From Pseudokineococcus marinus (GTDB taxonomy: Bacteria > Actinomycetota > Actinomycetes > Actinomycetales > Quadrisphaeraceae), in NCBI RefSeq assembly GCF_037482405.1, contig NZ_JBBHZZ010000007.1:62001-126000 (forward strand): a stretch of 64,000 bases of DNA, in the 5' to 3' direction. This document shows positions 35,012 through 42,776 of this stretch, piece by piece; position 1 is the first letter of the stretch; every line of letters starts with the position of its first letter. The notes under the pieces were generated by a model. That model worked only from the letters and a program-made list of their open reading frames with translations, was not told the DNA's origin and made no database searches. The position numbers and the translations under genes are program-made.

Positions 35012-36310
35012 TCAGCCGGCCATGCGGACGGGCATGAGCAGCGACACGAGGTGGTCGTCGGCCTCGGGGGTGGCGGCGAGGTCGTCGGGGTCGGGGGTGG
35101 GGCGCACCGGGGACTGCAGCGCGACGACGGGCTTGCGGGTGGGGTAGTCGTCGTCGAAGACGAGGCGCACGGTGGTGGCCGTCAGCGAGCGCAGCAGCTC
35201 GGGCGCGAACCCGCGGTTGAGCGCGATCGCGATGCGCCCGGGCTCGTCGCCGGGGGCGGACCAGGCGACGACGGGGACGGCGGTGTGGGCTTCGCCGCCG
35301 TGGGACGTCGAGGACACGCGCAGCACCGCGGCCTCGGGCCCGCGGGCGAGCTCGATGCTGAGCGGGTCGTTCATGGCCGCGAGGACGGACACGCGGGCGA
35401 AGGCGGTGAGCAGCGCGTCCCGGTCGACGTCGACCCAGGTGTGGCGGTCGGCGACGTCGGGCAGCAGGGCGTCGATCTTCGGGTACTCGCCGTCGACGAC
35501 CAGCTGGGTCCAGGTCTCGCCGCCCGCGGACCAGCGCACGAGGTTGGGGCGGTTGGCGGCCCCGTCGAGGCGGTGCCACCAGACGGCCCGCTCGGCCCGC
35601 CACCGGTCCGCGAGCGCGGTCAGGGCGCCGGAGGGGACGAGGAGGTCGCGGGTGGGCTCGGTGATGGTGGCGGGGGCGGTGGCGCGGGCGAAGCGGTACC
35701 GGTCGGTCGCGGCGGTGGTGACCTGGTCGTCGTCGAGGTGGACGCGGACGGCGCTGAGGATCGGCAGCGAGTAGTCGTGGGAGGCGGCGTAGGCGGGGCG
35801 GGCGGTCGCGGCCATGGCCTCGCCGGTCATGGTGGCGAGGAGGACGGCGGGGGCGGCGTCGAGGTCGGCCCAGTCGTCGTCGAGGCTGCCGAGGGGTACG
35901 CCGTAGGAGGCGCCGGCGCCCTCGACGTACAGGCGGGGCCCGCCGTCGTGGAGCTCGGACGCGCGGGGGGCGGTCCCGACGGACAGGTGGACGGTGGCGC
36001 GGCGGCCGATGGCCCTCACGAGGGCGGGCAGGTCCGCCGCGGCGGCGAGCACCCGGCCCTTCGCGCCGGGGCAGACGATCCGGGCGGAGGCCTCGACGGT
36101 GCGGGCCTGGTCGTGGTCGCCGCCGGTGATGGTCAGGGCGGTGCCGTCGTGCTCGAGGAGCACGTGCCGGCCGCCGCGCCGGGCGCCGGCGCCGGCGGAG
36201 CGGACGAAGGCGAGCGCGCGGGCGAGCTCCTCCTGGGCGACCTGCGCGGCCAGGCCCCGCCGTGGGCCGTCGGTGGTGGGCGTGGCTGGGGCGTCGGCGA
36301 GGACGGTCAT
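35012..36310 (-). CDS. Phage-encoded DNA polymerase III beta subunit-like sliding clamp
   Basis: 432 residues from the ATG at 36310. Beta-clamp signatures are visible: TAATDRYRFARATAP (domain 2), VDGEYPKIDALLPDVADRHT (start of domain 3), IAIALNRGFAPELLRSL, and the C-terminal LVSLLMPVRMAG that corresponds to the conserved MPMRL end. The clamp encircles DNA and tethers polymerase. No phage DNA polymerase is seen in the window, so it probably substitutes for or competes with the host clamp. It is coupled to two ParB-like genes. Confidence 0.85.
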   Translation of the reverse strand: MTVLADAPATPTTDGPRRGLAAQVAQEELARALAFVRSAGAGARRGGRHVLLEHDGTALTITGGDHDQARTVEASARIVCPGAKGRVLAAAADLPALVRAIGRRATVHLSVGTAPRASELHDGGPRLYVEGAGASYGVPLGSLDDDWADLDAAPAVLLATMTGEAMAATARPAYAASHDYSLPILSAVRVHLDDDQVTTAATDRYRFARATAPATITEPTRDLLVPSGALTALADRWRAERAVWWHRLDGAANRPNLVRWSAGGETWTQLVVDGEYPKIDALLPDVADRHTWVDVDRDALLTAFARVSVLAAMNDPLSIELARGPEAAVLRVSSTSHGGEAHTAVPVVAWSAPGDEPGRIAIALNRGFAPELLRSLTATTVRLVFDDDYPTRKPVVALQSPVRPTPDPDDLAATPEADDHLVSLLMPVRMAG

Positions 36311-37023
36311 CGAGGGCTCCTGGCGGCGTCGTGGGCGGGCGTGGACTGCTGGGGGAGGCGGCCGGTGTCGGCGAGCGCGCGGAGCTCGTCGAGAAGGGCG
36401 GAGGGGGCGGCGTCGGACCACCGGTCGAGGACCTCGACGAGGTGGCGGACGGCGACGGTCGAGCGGGGGCGCGGCGCCCGCGGCGCGGCGGCGGGGGCGT
36501 CACCGCCGCGCAGGACGGTGCAGCCGCCCGGGTTGGTCACCTCGTGGGTGATGTCCGTGACCGGCGCCGCTGCGGCGGCGGGCGCGGGGTCCTCGACGCC
36601 GGCGCCGTAGCGCTGCACCGTGGCGACGGACACACCGAAGATCGCCGCGACCTCCTGCCAGGTGGCCTTGAGGTCGCGCAGGCGCCGGACGGTGCGGGCG
36701 CGCTCCTGGTCGTCGATGGCGGCGCGCTGGACGTTCTCCTGCACCGACGCCGCGAGCCAGTCCCGCAGCGGCAGCGGGTCGGCGTGGATGACCGCCGGGA
36801 GCGTCTTGATGCCCGCGACCCGGGCCGCGGCGACGCGGCGGTGGCCGGCGCGCAGCCGGAGCCGGTCGCCCCACCGCTCGACGCTGATGGGCTGCACGCA
36901 CCCGTAGGCGAGGAGGGAGTCCGACAGCGAGCGCAGGTCCCCGAGGTCGCGGCGAATGTTGTGGGGGTGGAAGTCGACCTGGTCGAGGCGGACCAGGCCC
37001 ACCCGGGTGGCCGGCCCGGTCAC
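36307..37023 (-). CDS. ParB/Spo0J-like protein 1
   Basis: 238 residues from a GTG overlapping the upstream stop. The ParB N-terminal nuclease/CTPase-like domain is clear: VDFHPHNIRRDLGDLRSLSD, GCVQPISV, RLRAGHRRVAAARVAG. A helix-turn-helix follows (ATWQEVAAIFGVSVATVQRY). The C-terminus is Ala/Pro-rich. No ParA is next to it, so it may act in replication control rather than partition. Confidence 0.8.
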   Translation of the reverse strand: MTGPATRVGLVRLDQVDFHPHNIRRDLGDLRSLSDSLLAYGCVQPISVERWGDRLRLRAGHRRVAAARVAGIKTLPAVIHADPLPLRDWLAASVQENVQRAAIDDQERARTVRRLRDLKATWQEVAAIFGVSVATVQRYGAGVEDPAPAAAAAPVTDITHEVTNPGGCTVLRGGDAPAAAPRAPRPRSTVAVRHLVEVLDRWSDAAPSALLDELRALADTGRLPQQSTPAHDAARSPR

Positions 37024-38630
37024 GACCCGACGTCCTCGGACGCGGCGTCGTCGGCGAGCACGCCCTCGGGCAGGAACTCGAGCTCGACGGGCGACCACTC
37101 GTACCCCGTCGCGGCGACCTGCTGCAGCCAGCCGGTGGCACGGCGCCAGGCCCACGGCTCGGCGCTGGTCAGCTCCTCGTCGCGGTCGAGCAGCTGGCTC
37201 AGCGAGACGAGGCCGACGAGCTCGAGGACGCCCCACCCGGCGAGGGCCTCGGTGACGACGTCGCGGCGGTCGGCGGCGTCCTGCTCGCGGAGGCGCTGGC
37301 GGGCGTCGTAGTCGGCATTTTCGGGTGCCTGGCGGGGCGGCGGGAAGGTGATGCCGAGGACGTCGGCGATCGGCCAGGCGACGGGCTGGCGCCCGAAGCG
37401 GGTGTCGACGGTGCGTGCGACCTGGGCGACGAGGTGGCGGCGGGCGGCCTTGTCGTCGGTCCCGCGGACGTGCTCGCCGAGGTGGCGGCGGCGGACCTTG
37501 GCCGCGGCCGCGAGCGCCGCGGCCTGCTGCTCCTGACGGGCGCGCGCCTCCTCGGCCGCCCGGGCACGCTCGGCGGCCTGATCCGGCTGGGTTTCCTCGG
37601 TCGAGTCGGCGGGCGCCTGGCGGCCCGTGGCGTTGTCGTGCAGCCGGGCCTGCAGGCAGACCCATTCGACGTGGGGCACCGAGGTGAAGCTCTCGCCCTC
37701 GTAGACGACGCCGGCGTGCCCTGGGCAGGTGTGGTGGCCGTCGCGCTCGAACGCCGTCAGCGCTTCCCCGGCGGCCTCGTCGGCGGCGGCCTCACTCTCC
37801 TGGTCGACCTCGCCGTCCTCGTTGGCGTGGGCCGCGTAGACCGCGTCGCGAGCGGCCGACATGGCGTCGGTGGCGAGGACCTCGAGGAACTCCGCCTCGC
37901 CGCCGGTGGCCACCCACTCCTGCGGGGTGAGGAGCCGCCACTCGTTCCGCTCGGCGAGCTTCGTCTCGGTGCGCAGCTTGCGCTGGGCGACGCGGCGGTC
38001 CTTGGCCACCTGCAGCGCCCACGCCCACGACGGCGTGCCGAGCGCCGACTCGAGGGACGTGCGCACGACGTCGTCGTCCTCGAACTCCGCCAGTGCGATG
38101 GCCTGTTCCAGCGGCACCTGACCGGCGATGACGCGGGTGCGCACCGACTCCGGGGAGGTGGCCAGGGTGATGCGGCCGCGGACCATCTGCTGGGAGCGGC
38201 CGACGCGGGCGGCGAGGTCCTTGAGCGGGACGCCGTAGTCGAGGGTCAGGGCTCGGTAGGCGTCGCCCTCCTCCACCGGGGTGAGGTCCACCCGGTGGCC
38301 GTTCTCCACGAGCATCGCCTGCAGCTGGTCGGCCTCCTCGGTGAGGTCGTCGCGGACCACGCACGGCACCTCGGTCAGGCGGGCGACCTTCGCGCCGGCG
38401 AGGCGCCGGTGCCCGGCGATGACGACCCACCGGTCCTTCTTCTTCGCGGCCGGCGCGACGACGAGGGGCTGCAGCACGCCCTGCGCCTTGATCGACGCGG
38501 CGAGCTCGGACACGTCGCCGACCTCCACGCGGACGTTCTTCGCGTGCGGCACGAGCTGCTTGACCGGCAGCACCGCGAAGCGGGCGCCGGCGGCGGTGTC
38601 GATGGGCATGGGCTCGGTGGCGGTGCTCAC
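37020..38630 (-). CDS. ParB/Spo0J-like protein 2, long form
   Basis: 536 residues from a GTG with GGAGGA upstream. Residues 20-130 hold the ParB domain (LVPHAKNVRVEVGDVSELAA, VIAGHRRLAGAKVARLTEVP); residues 135-200 the HTH (YGVPLKDLAARVGRSQQMVR). A long helical C-terminus follows, with a Cys/His stretch (HTCPGHAGVV) and a coiled, Ala/Arg-rich region. Two ParB-like proteins in tandem is a frequent actinophage arrangement next to replication genes. DNA target unknown. Confidence 0.8.
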   Translation of the reverse strand: MSTATEPMPIDTAAGARFAVLPVKQLVPHAKNVRVEVGDVSELAASIKAQGVLQPLVVAPAAKKKDRWVVIAGHRRLAGAKVARLTEVPCVVRDDLTEEADQLQAMLVENGHRVDLTPVEEGDAYRALTLDYGVPLKDLAARVGRSQQMVRGRITLATSPESVRTRVIAGQVPLEQAIALAEFEDDDVVRTSLESALGTPSWAWALQVAKDRRVAQRKLRTETKLAERNEWRLLTPQEWVATGGEAEFLEVLATDAMSAARDAVYAAHANEDGEVDQESEAAADEAAGEALTAFERDGHHTCPGHAGVVYEGESFTSVPHVEWVCLQARLHDNATGRQAPADSTEETQPDQAAERARAAEEARARQEQQAAALAAAAKVRRRHLGEHVRGTDDKAARRHLVAQVARTVDTRFGRQPVAWPIADVLGITFPPPRQAPENADYDARQRLREQDAADRRDVVTEALAGWGVLELVGLVSLSQLLDRDEELTSAEPWAWRRATGWLQQVAATGYEWSPVELEFLPEGVLADDAASEDVGS

Positions 38631-39016
38631 GTGGTCCTCCGGGGCTTGGTGATGTCGACGACGCCCTCGGCGACCTGGGCGCCCCTGCGGGCGAGCCACC
38701 CGGCGCGGGCCGTGCAGACGTCGTCGTGGTCGTGGTGGCGGTGCTCGCCCGGCTCGAGGGGCCGGGCGGACGGGGAGCGCAGCGACCGGGCGACCCACGC
38801 GCCGGTGCCGGTACGGCGGACCGCCATGACGGCCCGGGCGTCGTCGGGCGCGGCGCGGAGCCGGTTGACGAGCACGACGTCGCCGTCGAGGGCGGCCCGC
38901 TCGACGGGGGCGCCGCACCCGTAGGGGCAGGTGGGGGTCGGGTCCGTCAGCCGCCGGGCGCGGCGGCGGCGCTCCGCCGCCCGGGCCTGCCGGGTCGGCC
39001 GGGCGCCCGGGCTCAC
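38627..39016 (-). CDS. Early protein with Cys/His motifs
   Basis: 129 residues, GTGA overlaps at both ends. The N-terminus is basic (RQARAAERRRRARRL). CPYGCGAPVERAAL and HRHHDHDDVCTARAGW could jointly bind zinc. No family recognised. Confidence 0.58.
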   Translation of the reverse strand: MSPGARPTRQARAAERRRRARRLTDPTPTCPYGCGAPVERAALDGDVVLVNRLRAAPDDARAVMAVRRTGTGAWVARSLRSPSARPLEPGEHRHHDHDDVCTARAGWLARRGAQVAEGVVDITKPRRTT

Positions 39017-39246
39017 CGGGGCCGCCTTCCCAGCCGGCGGCGGCCGCGGCGGCGCCCGTCGGCGATCACCGCGTCGAGCGGCTTGAGGTACGGCGAGCGC
39101 GCCGGGTAGGTCACGCCGTCGACGACGATGACCTCGGTCGGGGACCCGGCGGCGTCGGGCACGGTGCGGCGCTCGACGACCGGCTCGACGGGAGCGGTCG
39201 CCTCGCGGCCGGTGGGCGCCTGGTCGCGCTCGTCGCCGGTCAGCAC
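39013..39246 (-). CDS. Small early protein
   Basis: 77 residues from a GTG. The middle holds a small beta motif (PTEVIVVDGVTYPARSPYLK) and the end is very basic (DGRRRGRRRLGRRPR), so nucleic-acid contact is plausible. No family recognised. Confidence 0.52.
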   Translation of the reverse strand: MLTGDERDQAPTGREATAPVEPVVERRTVPDAAGSPTEVIVVDGVTYPARSPYLKPLDAVIADGRRRGRRRLGRRPR

Positions 39247-39674
39247 GGGGGCTCCGTAGGCGGCGGCTCGTCGTCGGTCTGCTCGGCGGCGTGCTCGAGC
39301 GCGACGGCGAGGGCGCCCTCCTCGCCGAGGAGGGCGACGAGCTCGTCGGCCTGCTCGCGGTCGCCGCGGAGGACGTCGAGGACGCGCTGCTCGACCGTGG
39401 ACAAGGGGCGGCCGGGCCCGCCGTTGCGGGGGACCGGGGGAGCGTCCGGTGCGGGGTCGCCGCCGTCGGCGACGGCCTGCCGCAGGGCGCGGCGCGCGTC
39501 CTTGACGGCCAGCCGGTTCGCCGCCGACATGTGCCGTCGGCTCATGCCGTTGAGCAGCTCGAGCGCGCGGACGACGGGGGACGGGGCGGCGTGGTCGAGC
39601 CAGCGCTCGTCGACGCCGTCGCGCCACTCGTCGGCCCCGGTCACGGCGAGCGGGTGGCCCGCCTGGCCGGTCAC
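39240..39674 (-). CDS. Hypothetical early protein
   Basis: 144 residues from a GTG overlapping the previous stop. Two helical parts (VVRALELLNGMSRRHMSAAN; STVEQRVLDVLRGDREQADE) are joined by a Pro-rich linker. It ends seven bases inside the next gene. No family recognised. Confidence 0.55.
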   Translation of the reverse strand: MTGQAGHPLAVTGADEWRDGVDERWLDHAAPSPVVRALELLNGMSRRHMSAANRLAVKDARRALRQAVADGGDPAPDAPPVPRNGGPGRPLSTVEQRVLDVLRGDREQADELVALLGEEGALAVALEHAAEQTDDEPPPTEPPC

Positions 39675-40138
39675 CGGCTACCCCGCTGGCGGACGGCCGC
39701 GGCGACGTCGTGGAGGGCGCTGGCGCAGCGGTGCCCCGCGGAGGCGACCTGCCCGACGCTGCGGGCGGTGGCCATGGCGACCAGGACGGCGGCCTCGACG
39801 CGGCGACCCGCGACGGCCCACCGCTCGCCGGCGGCGGCCGCGGAGTCCGCGTCGTCGAGCGCCGCCTGAGCCCGGTCGAGGAGCTCGCGGGTCTCCTGCT
39901 CCGACCAAGACCGGTGCCGCTCGCCCGCGGCGGCCTGCGCGGCGGCAGACGGCTGCGGGTCGGCGGTCCCGGGCGTGCGGATCGCGTCGACGACCTCCTG
40001 CGCGGTGACGCCGCGGGCGGCCATGTGGTCGGCGAGGACGCCGACCTCCTCGAGGTTCTCGCCGAGCCAGGACCCGTCGGTCAGGCCGAGGCGGGCGGCG
40101 ACGTCGCCGGGCGTGGGGACGGAGGTGGGGGTGCTCAC
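39671..40138 (-). CDS. Hypothetical early helical protein
   Basis: 155 residues from a GTG with GTGAGGAG upstream. An N-terminal domain (SVPTPGDVAARLGLTDGSWL, VGVLADHMAARGVTAQEVVD) is followed by a long Ala-rich helix hairpin. No enzymatic motif seen. Confidence 0.55.
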   Translation of the reverse strand: MSTPTSVPTPGDVAARLGLTDGSWLGENLEEVGVLADHMAARGVTAQEVVDAIRTPGTADPQPSAAAQAAAGERHRSWSEQETRELLDRAQAALDDADSAAAAGERWAVAGRRVEAAVLVAMATARSVGQVASAGHRCASALHDVAAAVRQRGSR

Positions 40139-40455
40139 GGCTGGCTCCTCACGGTGGCGATGGCGACCGGGTGGGCGTGGACGCGGCCGGACGCCCGGAC
40201 CTGCAGGCGCCACGCCGGGTCCGGCGGCAGGACGGCCCACCACCGGTAGGCGCCGCAGCCGGCGGGGAAGACCTCGAGGCGGGTGCCGTGCACACGGCCG
40301 ATGAGGTCGGCGACGTCGAAGGCCTCCCGCTGCGTCGGGAAGCCGCGCACGACGTCCGAGCCGGCCAGCAGCGCTACCGGCGTCGCGCAGACCAGCCGCT
40401 CGGGGTGCTCCTCCGGCTCCTTCTGCGGGCGCGGCTCGGCCGCCTGCCCGCTCAC
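40135..40455 (-). CDS. Hypothetical early protein
   Basis: 106 residues, GTG start in a GTGA overlap. FPTQREAFDVADLIGRVHGT and WWAVLPPDPAWRLQVRASGR suggest a small alpha/beta fold. No family recognised. Confidence 0.55.
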   Translation of the reverse strand: MSGQAAEPRPQKEPEEHPERLVCATPVALLAGSDVVRGFPTQREAFDVADLIGRVHGTRLEVFPAGCGAYRWWAVLPPDPAWRLQVRASGRVHAHPVAIATVRSQP

Positions 40456-40751
40456 CGGGCCCGCCCCTCGGTCACGAGCCGCAGACCCGGCCGCTGACCG
40501 GCGCCGGCGCGTCGCGCGTCGGCGGCGTCGAGGGCGGCGAGCCGAGCGCACCCGGCCTCGTGTCGGGCCCGAGTCGCGGCCGCGAGCGCCCGCAGCCGCG
40601 GGCCGGCGCCCGGGGCGATGAAGGCGACCGCCGCGCGGGCTGGGCGGATGGCGAGGAGCAGCAGCCACACGAGGAGGACCAGGAGCAGCACGGCGACGCC
40701 GAGCCGGACGACCACGTCTCCGGTGAGGGCGGCGGCCTGCAGCGCGCTCAC
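40452..40751 (-). CDS. Single-pass membrane early protein
   Basis: 99 residues, GTGA overlaps at both ends. Residues 12-36 (VVVRLGVAVLLLVLLVWLLL) are a clear membrane segment. The remaining part is helical and basic (RLRALAAATRARHEAGCARL). Function unknown; a superinfection-exclusion or membrane-scaffold role is possible but unsupported. Confidence 0.55.
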   Translation of the reverse strand: MSALQAAALTGDVVVRLGVAVLLLVLLVWLLLLAIRPARAAVAFIAPGAGPRLRALAAATRARHEAGCARLAALDAADARRAGAGQRPGLRLVTEGRAR

Positions 40752-41143
40752 CGCCCGACTCCCTCGGCGACTGCCGTGGAACCGCCCGACGAATCCGGGA
40801 GGGTCGCGACGTCGACTACGGCGTAGACCCACACGGGCACGTCGAACTTCGTCTCGCGGACCTCGACGAGCGCACGGTCCGAGCGCATGCGCGAGACCGC
40901 GACGCCGGCGCGGAGGTAGGTCGCCCACAGGACGACCTCGTCGACGGAGTGCGTCTGGACCTGCAGCTCGACAGGCGCCTCTGCGGGGTCCTCGCCCGGC
41001 GCGCGCCAGATCGACAGGTGCACCACGGCGCAGGGGAGGTCGGGGCGCTCGTCCGCGACCCACCGCAGCGCCGTCAGCGCGCTGCTGTGCTTGGCCAGCG
41101 TTGTCGTCTCCCGCTGCGGCTCGGTGACCGCCTCAGCGGTCAC
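40748..41143 (-). CDS. Hypothetical early protein
   Basis: 131 residues from a GTG that lies in a perfect dyad (GGTGACCGC-TGAG-GCGGTCACC). The sequence VELQVQTHSVDEVVLWATYL and VRETKFDVPVWVYAVVDVAT suggests an alpha/beta fold. Its first six residues MTAEAV match those of the next upstream gene. Confidence 0.55.
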   Translation of the reverse strand: MTAEAVTEPQRETTTLAKHSSALTALRWVADERPDLPCAVVHLSIWRAPGEDPAEAPVELQVQTHSVDEVVLWATYLRAGVAVSRMRSDRALVEVRETKFDVPVWVYAVVDVATLPDSSGGSTAVAEGVGR

Positions 41144-41331
41144 CGGGCGCTGCCCGGCTCGGCGAGGTCGCGCAGGGCGCCCTCGAGGTCGGCGAGGACG
41201 TCGTCGACGTCAGCGGCGCAGCCGGCGTAGGTCGACAGCCGACCCAGGTCGGCGTCGCCCTGCCAGCGGGCGCGGAGGGCGGCCAGCTGGTCGCGGGTGC
41301 GGCGCAGCTGCTCGACCGCCTCGGCGGTCAC
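41140..41331 (-). CDS. Small helical early protein
   Basis: 63 residues; GTG start. Predicted helical hairpin (VEQLRRTRDQLAALRARWQG; DVDDVLADLEGALRDLA). Its leader (GGTGACCGCCGAGGCGGTC) is nearly the same as that of the gene downstream, suggesting duplication of a translation-initiation segment. Confidence 0.52.
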   Translation of the reverse strand: MTAEAVEQLRRTRDQLAALRARWQGDADLGRLSTYAGCAADVDDVLADLEGALRDLAEPGSAR

Positions 41332-41516
41332 CGGGCGGCCCTCGCGCGGTGCACCCGGCGCGCCTGGCGGGCGGCCCGGTTCGCCGCGCGACGACGCGCG
41401 GTGACGTGCGGCGGGACGGTGCCCGCGTAGATGTGCTTGCCCGACTGGTTGAGCGCGAGCAGCAGCCCCTTCGAGCTCGCGCTCGACTCCGGGGTCGTCT
41501 CGGTCTGGCCTCGCAT
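41328..41516 (-). CDS. Small basic phage protein
   Basis: 62 residues. GKHIYAGTVPPHVTARRR, then a strongly basic tail (AANRAARQARRVHRARAA), is a pattern I have seen in other actinophage early regions. Function unknown; nucleic-acid binding is likely from charge. Confidence 0.58.
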   Translation of the reverse strand: MRGQTETTPESSASSKGLLLALNQSGKHIYAGTVPPHVTARRRAANRAARQARRVHRARAAR

Positions 41517-41671
41517 GGGAGCCTCCTGCTGTCGGTGGACCCGGCCCCTCGTGCTGCCAGGCGTGGAGGGGGCCGGGTCCGTCGTCGTCTACGGACCTGT
41601 GGTGGTGCTCGGGGGAGTGGTGTTGGCCGGCCGCCCGGGCGGGGCGGGGGACACGCCCGGGCGGCCGGAGC

Positions 41672-41842
41672 TCAGGTGCGCTGCCTCGGCAGCGGGGGAG
41701 CGGTCGTCGACGTCGACGTCCGGGGCTGCTGCTCGGCGTGGTGCGCGAGCGCGGCGCGGTCGGCGAGCGCCGACGCGCGGCACAGGCCGAGGACCAGCGC
41801 GACGACCGCGAGGCCGCCCAGCGCGACGGAGAGCGCGATCAC
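41672..41842 (-). CDS. Small membrane protein
   Basis: 56 residues. The GTG at 41842 is in a GTGA overlap with the upstream gene and has GAGG 9 bases before it. IALSVALGGLAVVALVLGLC is a membrane segment; the remainder (ALADRAALAHHAEQQPRTST) is cytoplasmic or periplasmic and Thr/Pro-rich. Third positions are G/C throughout. Confidence 0.5.
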   Translation of the reverse strand: MIALSVALGGLAVVALVLGLCRASALADRAALAHHAEQQPRTSTSTTAPPLPRQRT

Positions 41843-42498
41843 GCGAAGCACCTCGCCAGCGCGGTAGCGGCGCGGTGCACGAGGGGGCGGAGCCAGCCAG
41901 ACCGGGGACCGGCCGGCTCCGCGTCTCCTACGCTCCGCGCACCCACTGCACCGAACGAAGGAGAGTCATGAGCGTCGAGCTGAGGTACGACGGCTGGGTC
42001 GAGAAGATCAGCCCCGAGACCGCCGCCGAGGTCCGAAAGGCGATGGGCGAGGCCCGTAGAGACACCACGCCCCGCGTGCTCGCCATCGAGTCCGAGGGCG
42101 GGCGCCGCTTCCTGAACTTGCTGGTCGGCCCGGGCATCCCGATCGCTGTGGTGACGACTCCCGCCGGTGAGCCAGCGCTGCCCCAGAGCGCGCCCGCCAC
42201 CGGCAGGAGCATCCGCGACATGCCCTTCTGAGCAGCTGGAAGGGCGGGTGCTGGCAGCGCGGCCCTCGACGCCGGCGAGCATCGTCGTGGCGACGCGGCG
42301 GAGGACTGTGTCCGCGAGCGCGGCCGCGGTCCCCGCCTCGGCCGTCGACAGCACGCGGGTGCTGAGTCGGGACATGGACTCGAGAGCGTCGGCGGCCGCC
42401 AGGCCGTCCCGTTCGTCCAGCTCGGCGTCTCGCCTCTCCGCGGGCACGTCGAAGCCGACGACGTAGCTACCCCACGGCCAGACGTGACGGCCGCTCAC
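41839..42498 (-). CDS. Early protein, 3' half antisense to another gene
   Basis: 219 residues from a GTG overlapping the HTH gene stop. Residues 1-85 (HVWPWGSYVVGFDVPAERRD, TRVLSTAEAGTAAALADTVL) look like genuine coding sequence. After about position 42240 the reading frame is the complement of the plus-strand gene 41968-42231 and the protein looks artificial (RALGQRWLTGGSRHHSDRDA). The gene may have lost its stop when the plus-strand gene was inserted, or both may be expressed. The GTGA overlap with the next gene at 41842 argues that the full frame is translated. Confidence 0.45.
   Translation of the reverse strand: MSGRHVWPWGSYVVGFDVPAERRDAELDERDGLAAADALESMSRLSTRVLSTAEAGTAAALADTVLRRVATTMLAGVEGRAASTRPSSCSEGHVADAPAGGGRALGQRWLTGGSRHHSDRDARADQQVQEAAPALGLDGEHAGRGVSTGLAHRLSDLGGGLGADLLDPAVVPQLDAHDSPSFGAVGARSVGDAEPAGPRSGWLRPLVHRAATALARCFA
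41968..42231 (+). CDS. Small soluble protein, plus strand
   Basis: 87 residues with a near-perfect GAAGGAGAG site before the ATG and strong G/C third positions. VELRYDGWVEKISPETAAEV and RVLAIESEGGRRFLNLLVGP form a small alpha/beta fold; the end is Pro-rich. It lies entirely within the antisense frame 41839-42498. It resembles a lysogeny-expressed accessory gene. No family recognised. Confidence 0.65.
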   Translation: MSVELRYDGWVEKISPETAAEVRKAMGEARRDTTPRVLAIESEGGRRFLNLLVGPGIPIAVVTTPAGEPALPQSAPATGRSIRDMPF

Positions 42499-42716
42499 GC
42501 CGACACCGCCGTCGTGTCAGCCGGCGCGGCGGGGGAGGGCTGCAGCAGCGCCTCGACGTCGCCGCGCCGGAAGCGCCGGTGACCGGTGGGGGTGCGGACG
42601 GACTGGATGCGCCCGTCGTTGTCCCAGCGACGGATGGTGTCGAGCGAGACACCCACGAGGGCGGCGGCCTGGCTCACGGAGAGCAGGTCGTTCTGAGAGT
42701 GCTCAGAAGTGGGCAT
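42495..42716 (-). CDS. Excisionase/MerR-type HTH protein (early operon regulator)
   Basis: 73 residues. LLSVSQAAALVGVSLDTIRR and WDNDGRIQSVRTPTGHRRFR are the BldC/excisionase-type winged HTH. It is the first gene of the leftward early operon, divergent from the repressor, the position of Cro or Xis in temperate actinophages. Palindromes CTGAG-N4-CTCAG overlap its start, so it may regulate itself. Confidence 0.75.
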   Translation of the reverse strand: MPTSEHSQNDLLSVSQAAALVGVSLDTIRRWDNDGRIQSVRTPTGHRRFRRGDVEALLQPSPAAPADTTAVSA

Positions 42717-42774
42717 GGCTGGATCTGAGCACACTCAGATGACGGGGTCAAGCAGTGACTCCTGAGTGTGCTTA
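42693..42774. promoter_or_regulatory. Operator cluster CTGAG-N4-CTCAG in divergent control region
   Basis: Three related sites: CTGAGAGTGCTCAG at 42693-42706 (inside the start of the HTH gene), ATCTGAGCACACTCAGAT at 42723-42740 (perfect dyad, 7-bp arms), and a degenerate TGAGTGTGCTTA at 42763-42774. Same dyad, similar spacing, between divergent genes: expected targets of a dimeric regulator. Confidence 0.65.
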
Positions 42775-42776
42775 TT

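Noticed and set aside
41589..41660. GGCCGCCCGGGC inverted sequences near 41630-41665 as a terminator
   Set aside because: A GC-rich inverted repeat is present, but it lies in the short gap after the membrane protein gene with early genes continuing beyond it; not distinguishable from GC background.
41589..41783. 64-residue minus-strand frame (MPRVGARRPRR...)
   Set aside because: Arg/Pro-rich and out of frame with the better supported small membrane protein at 41672-41842.
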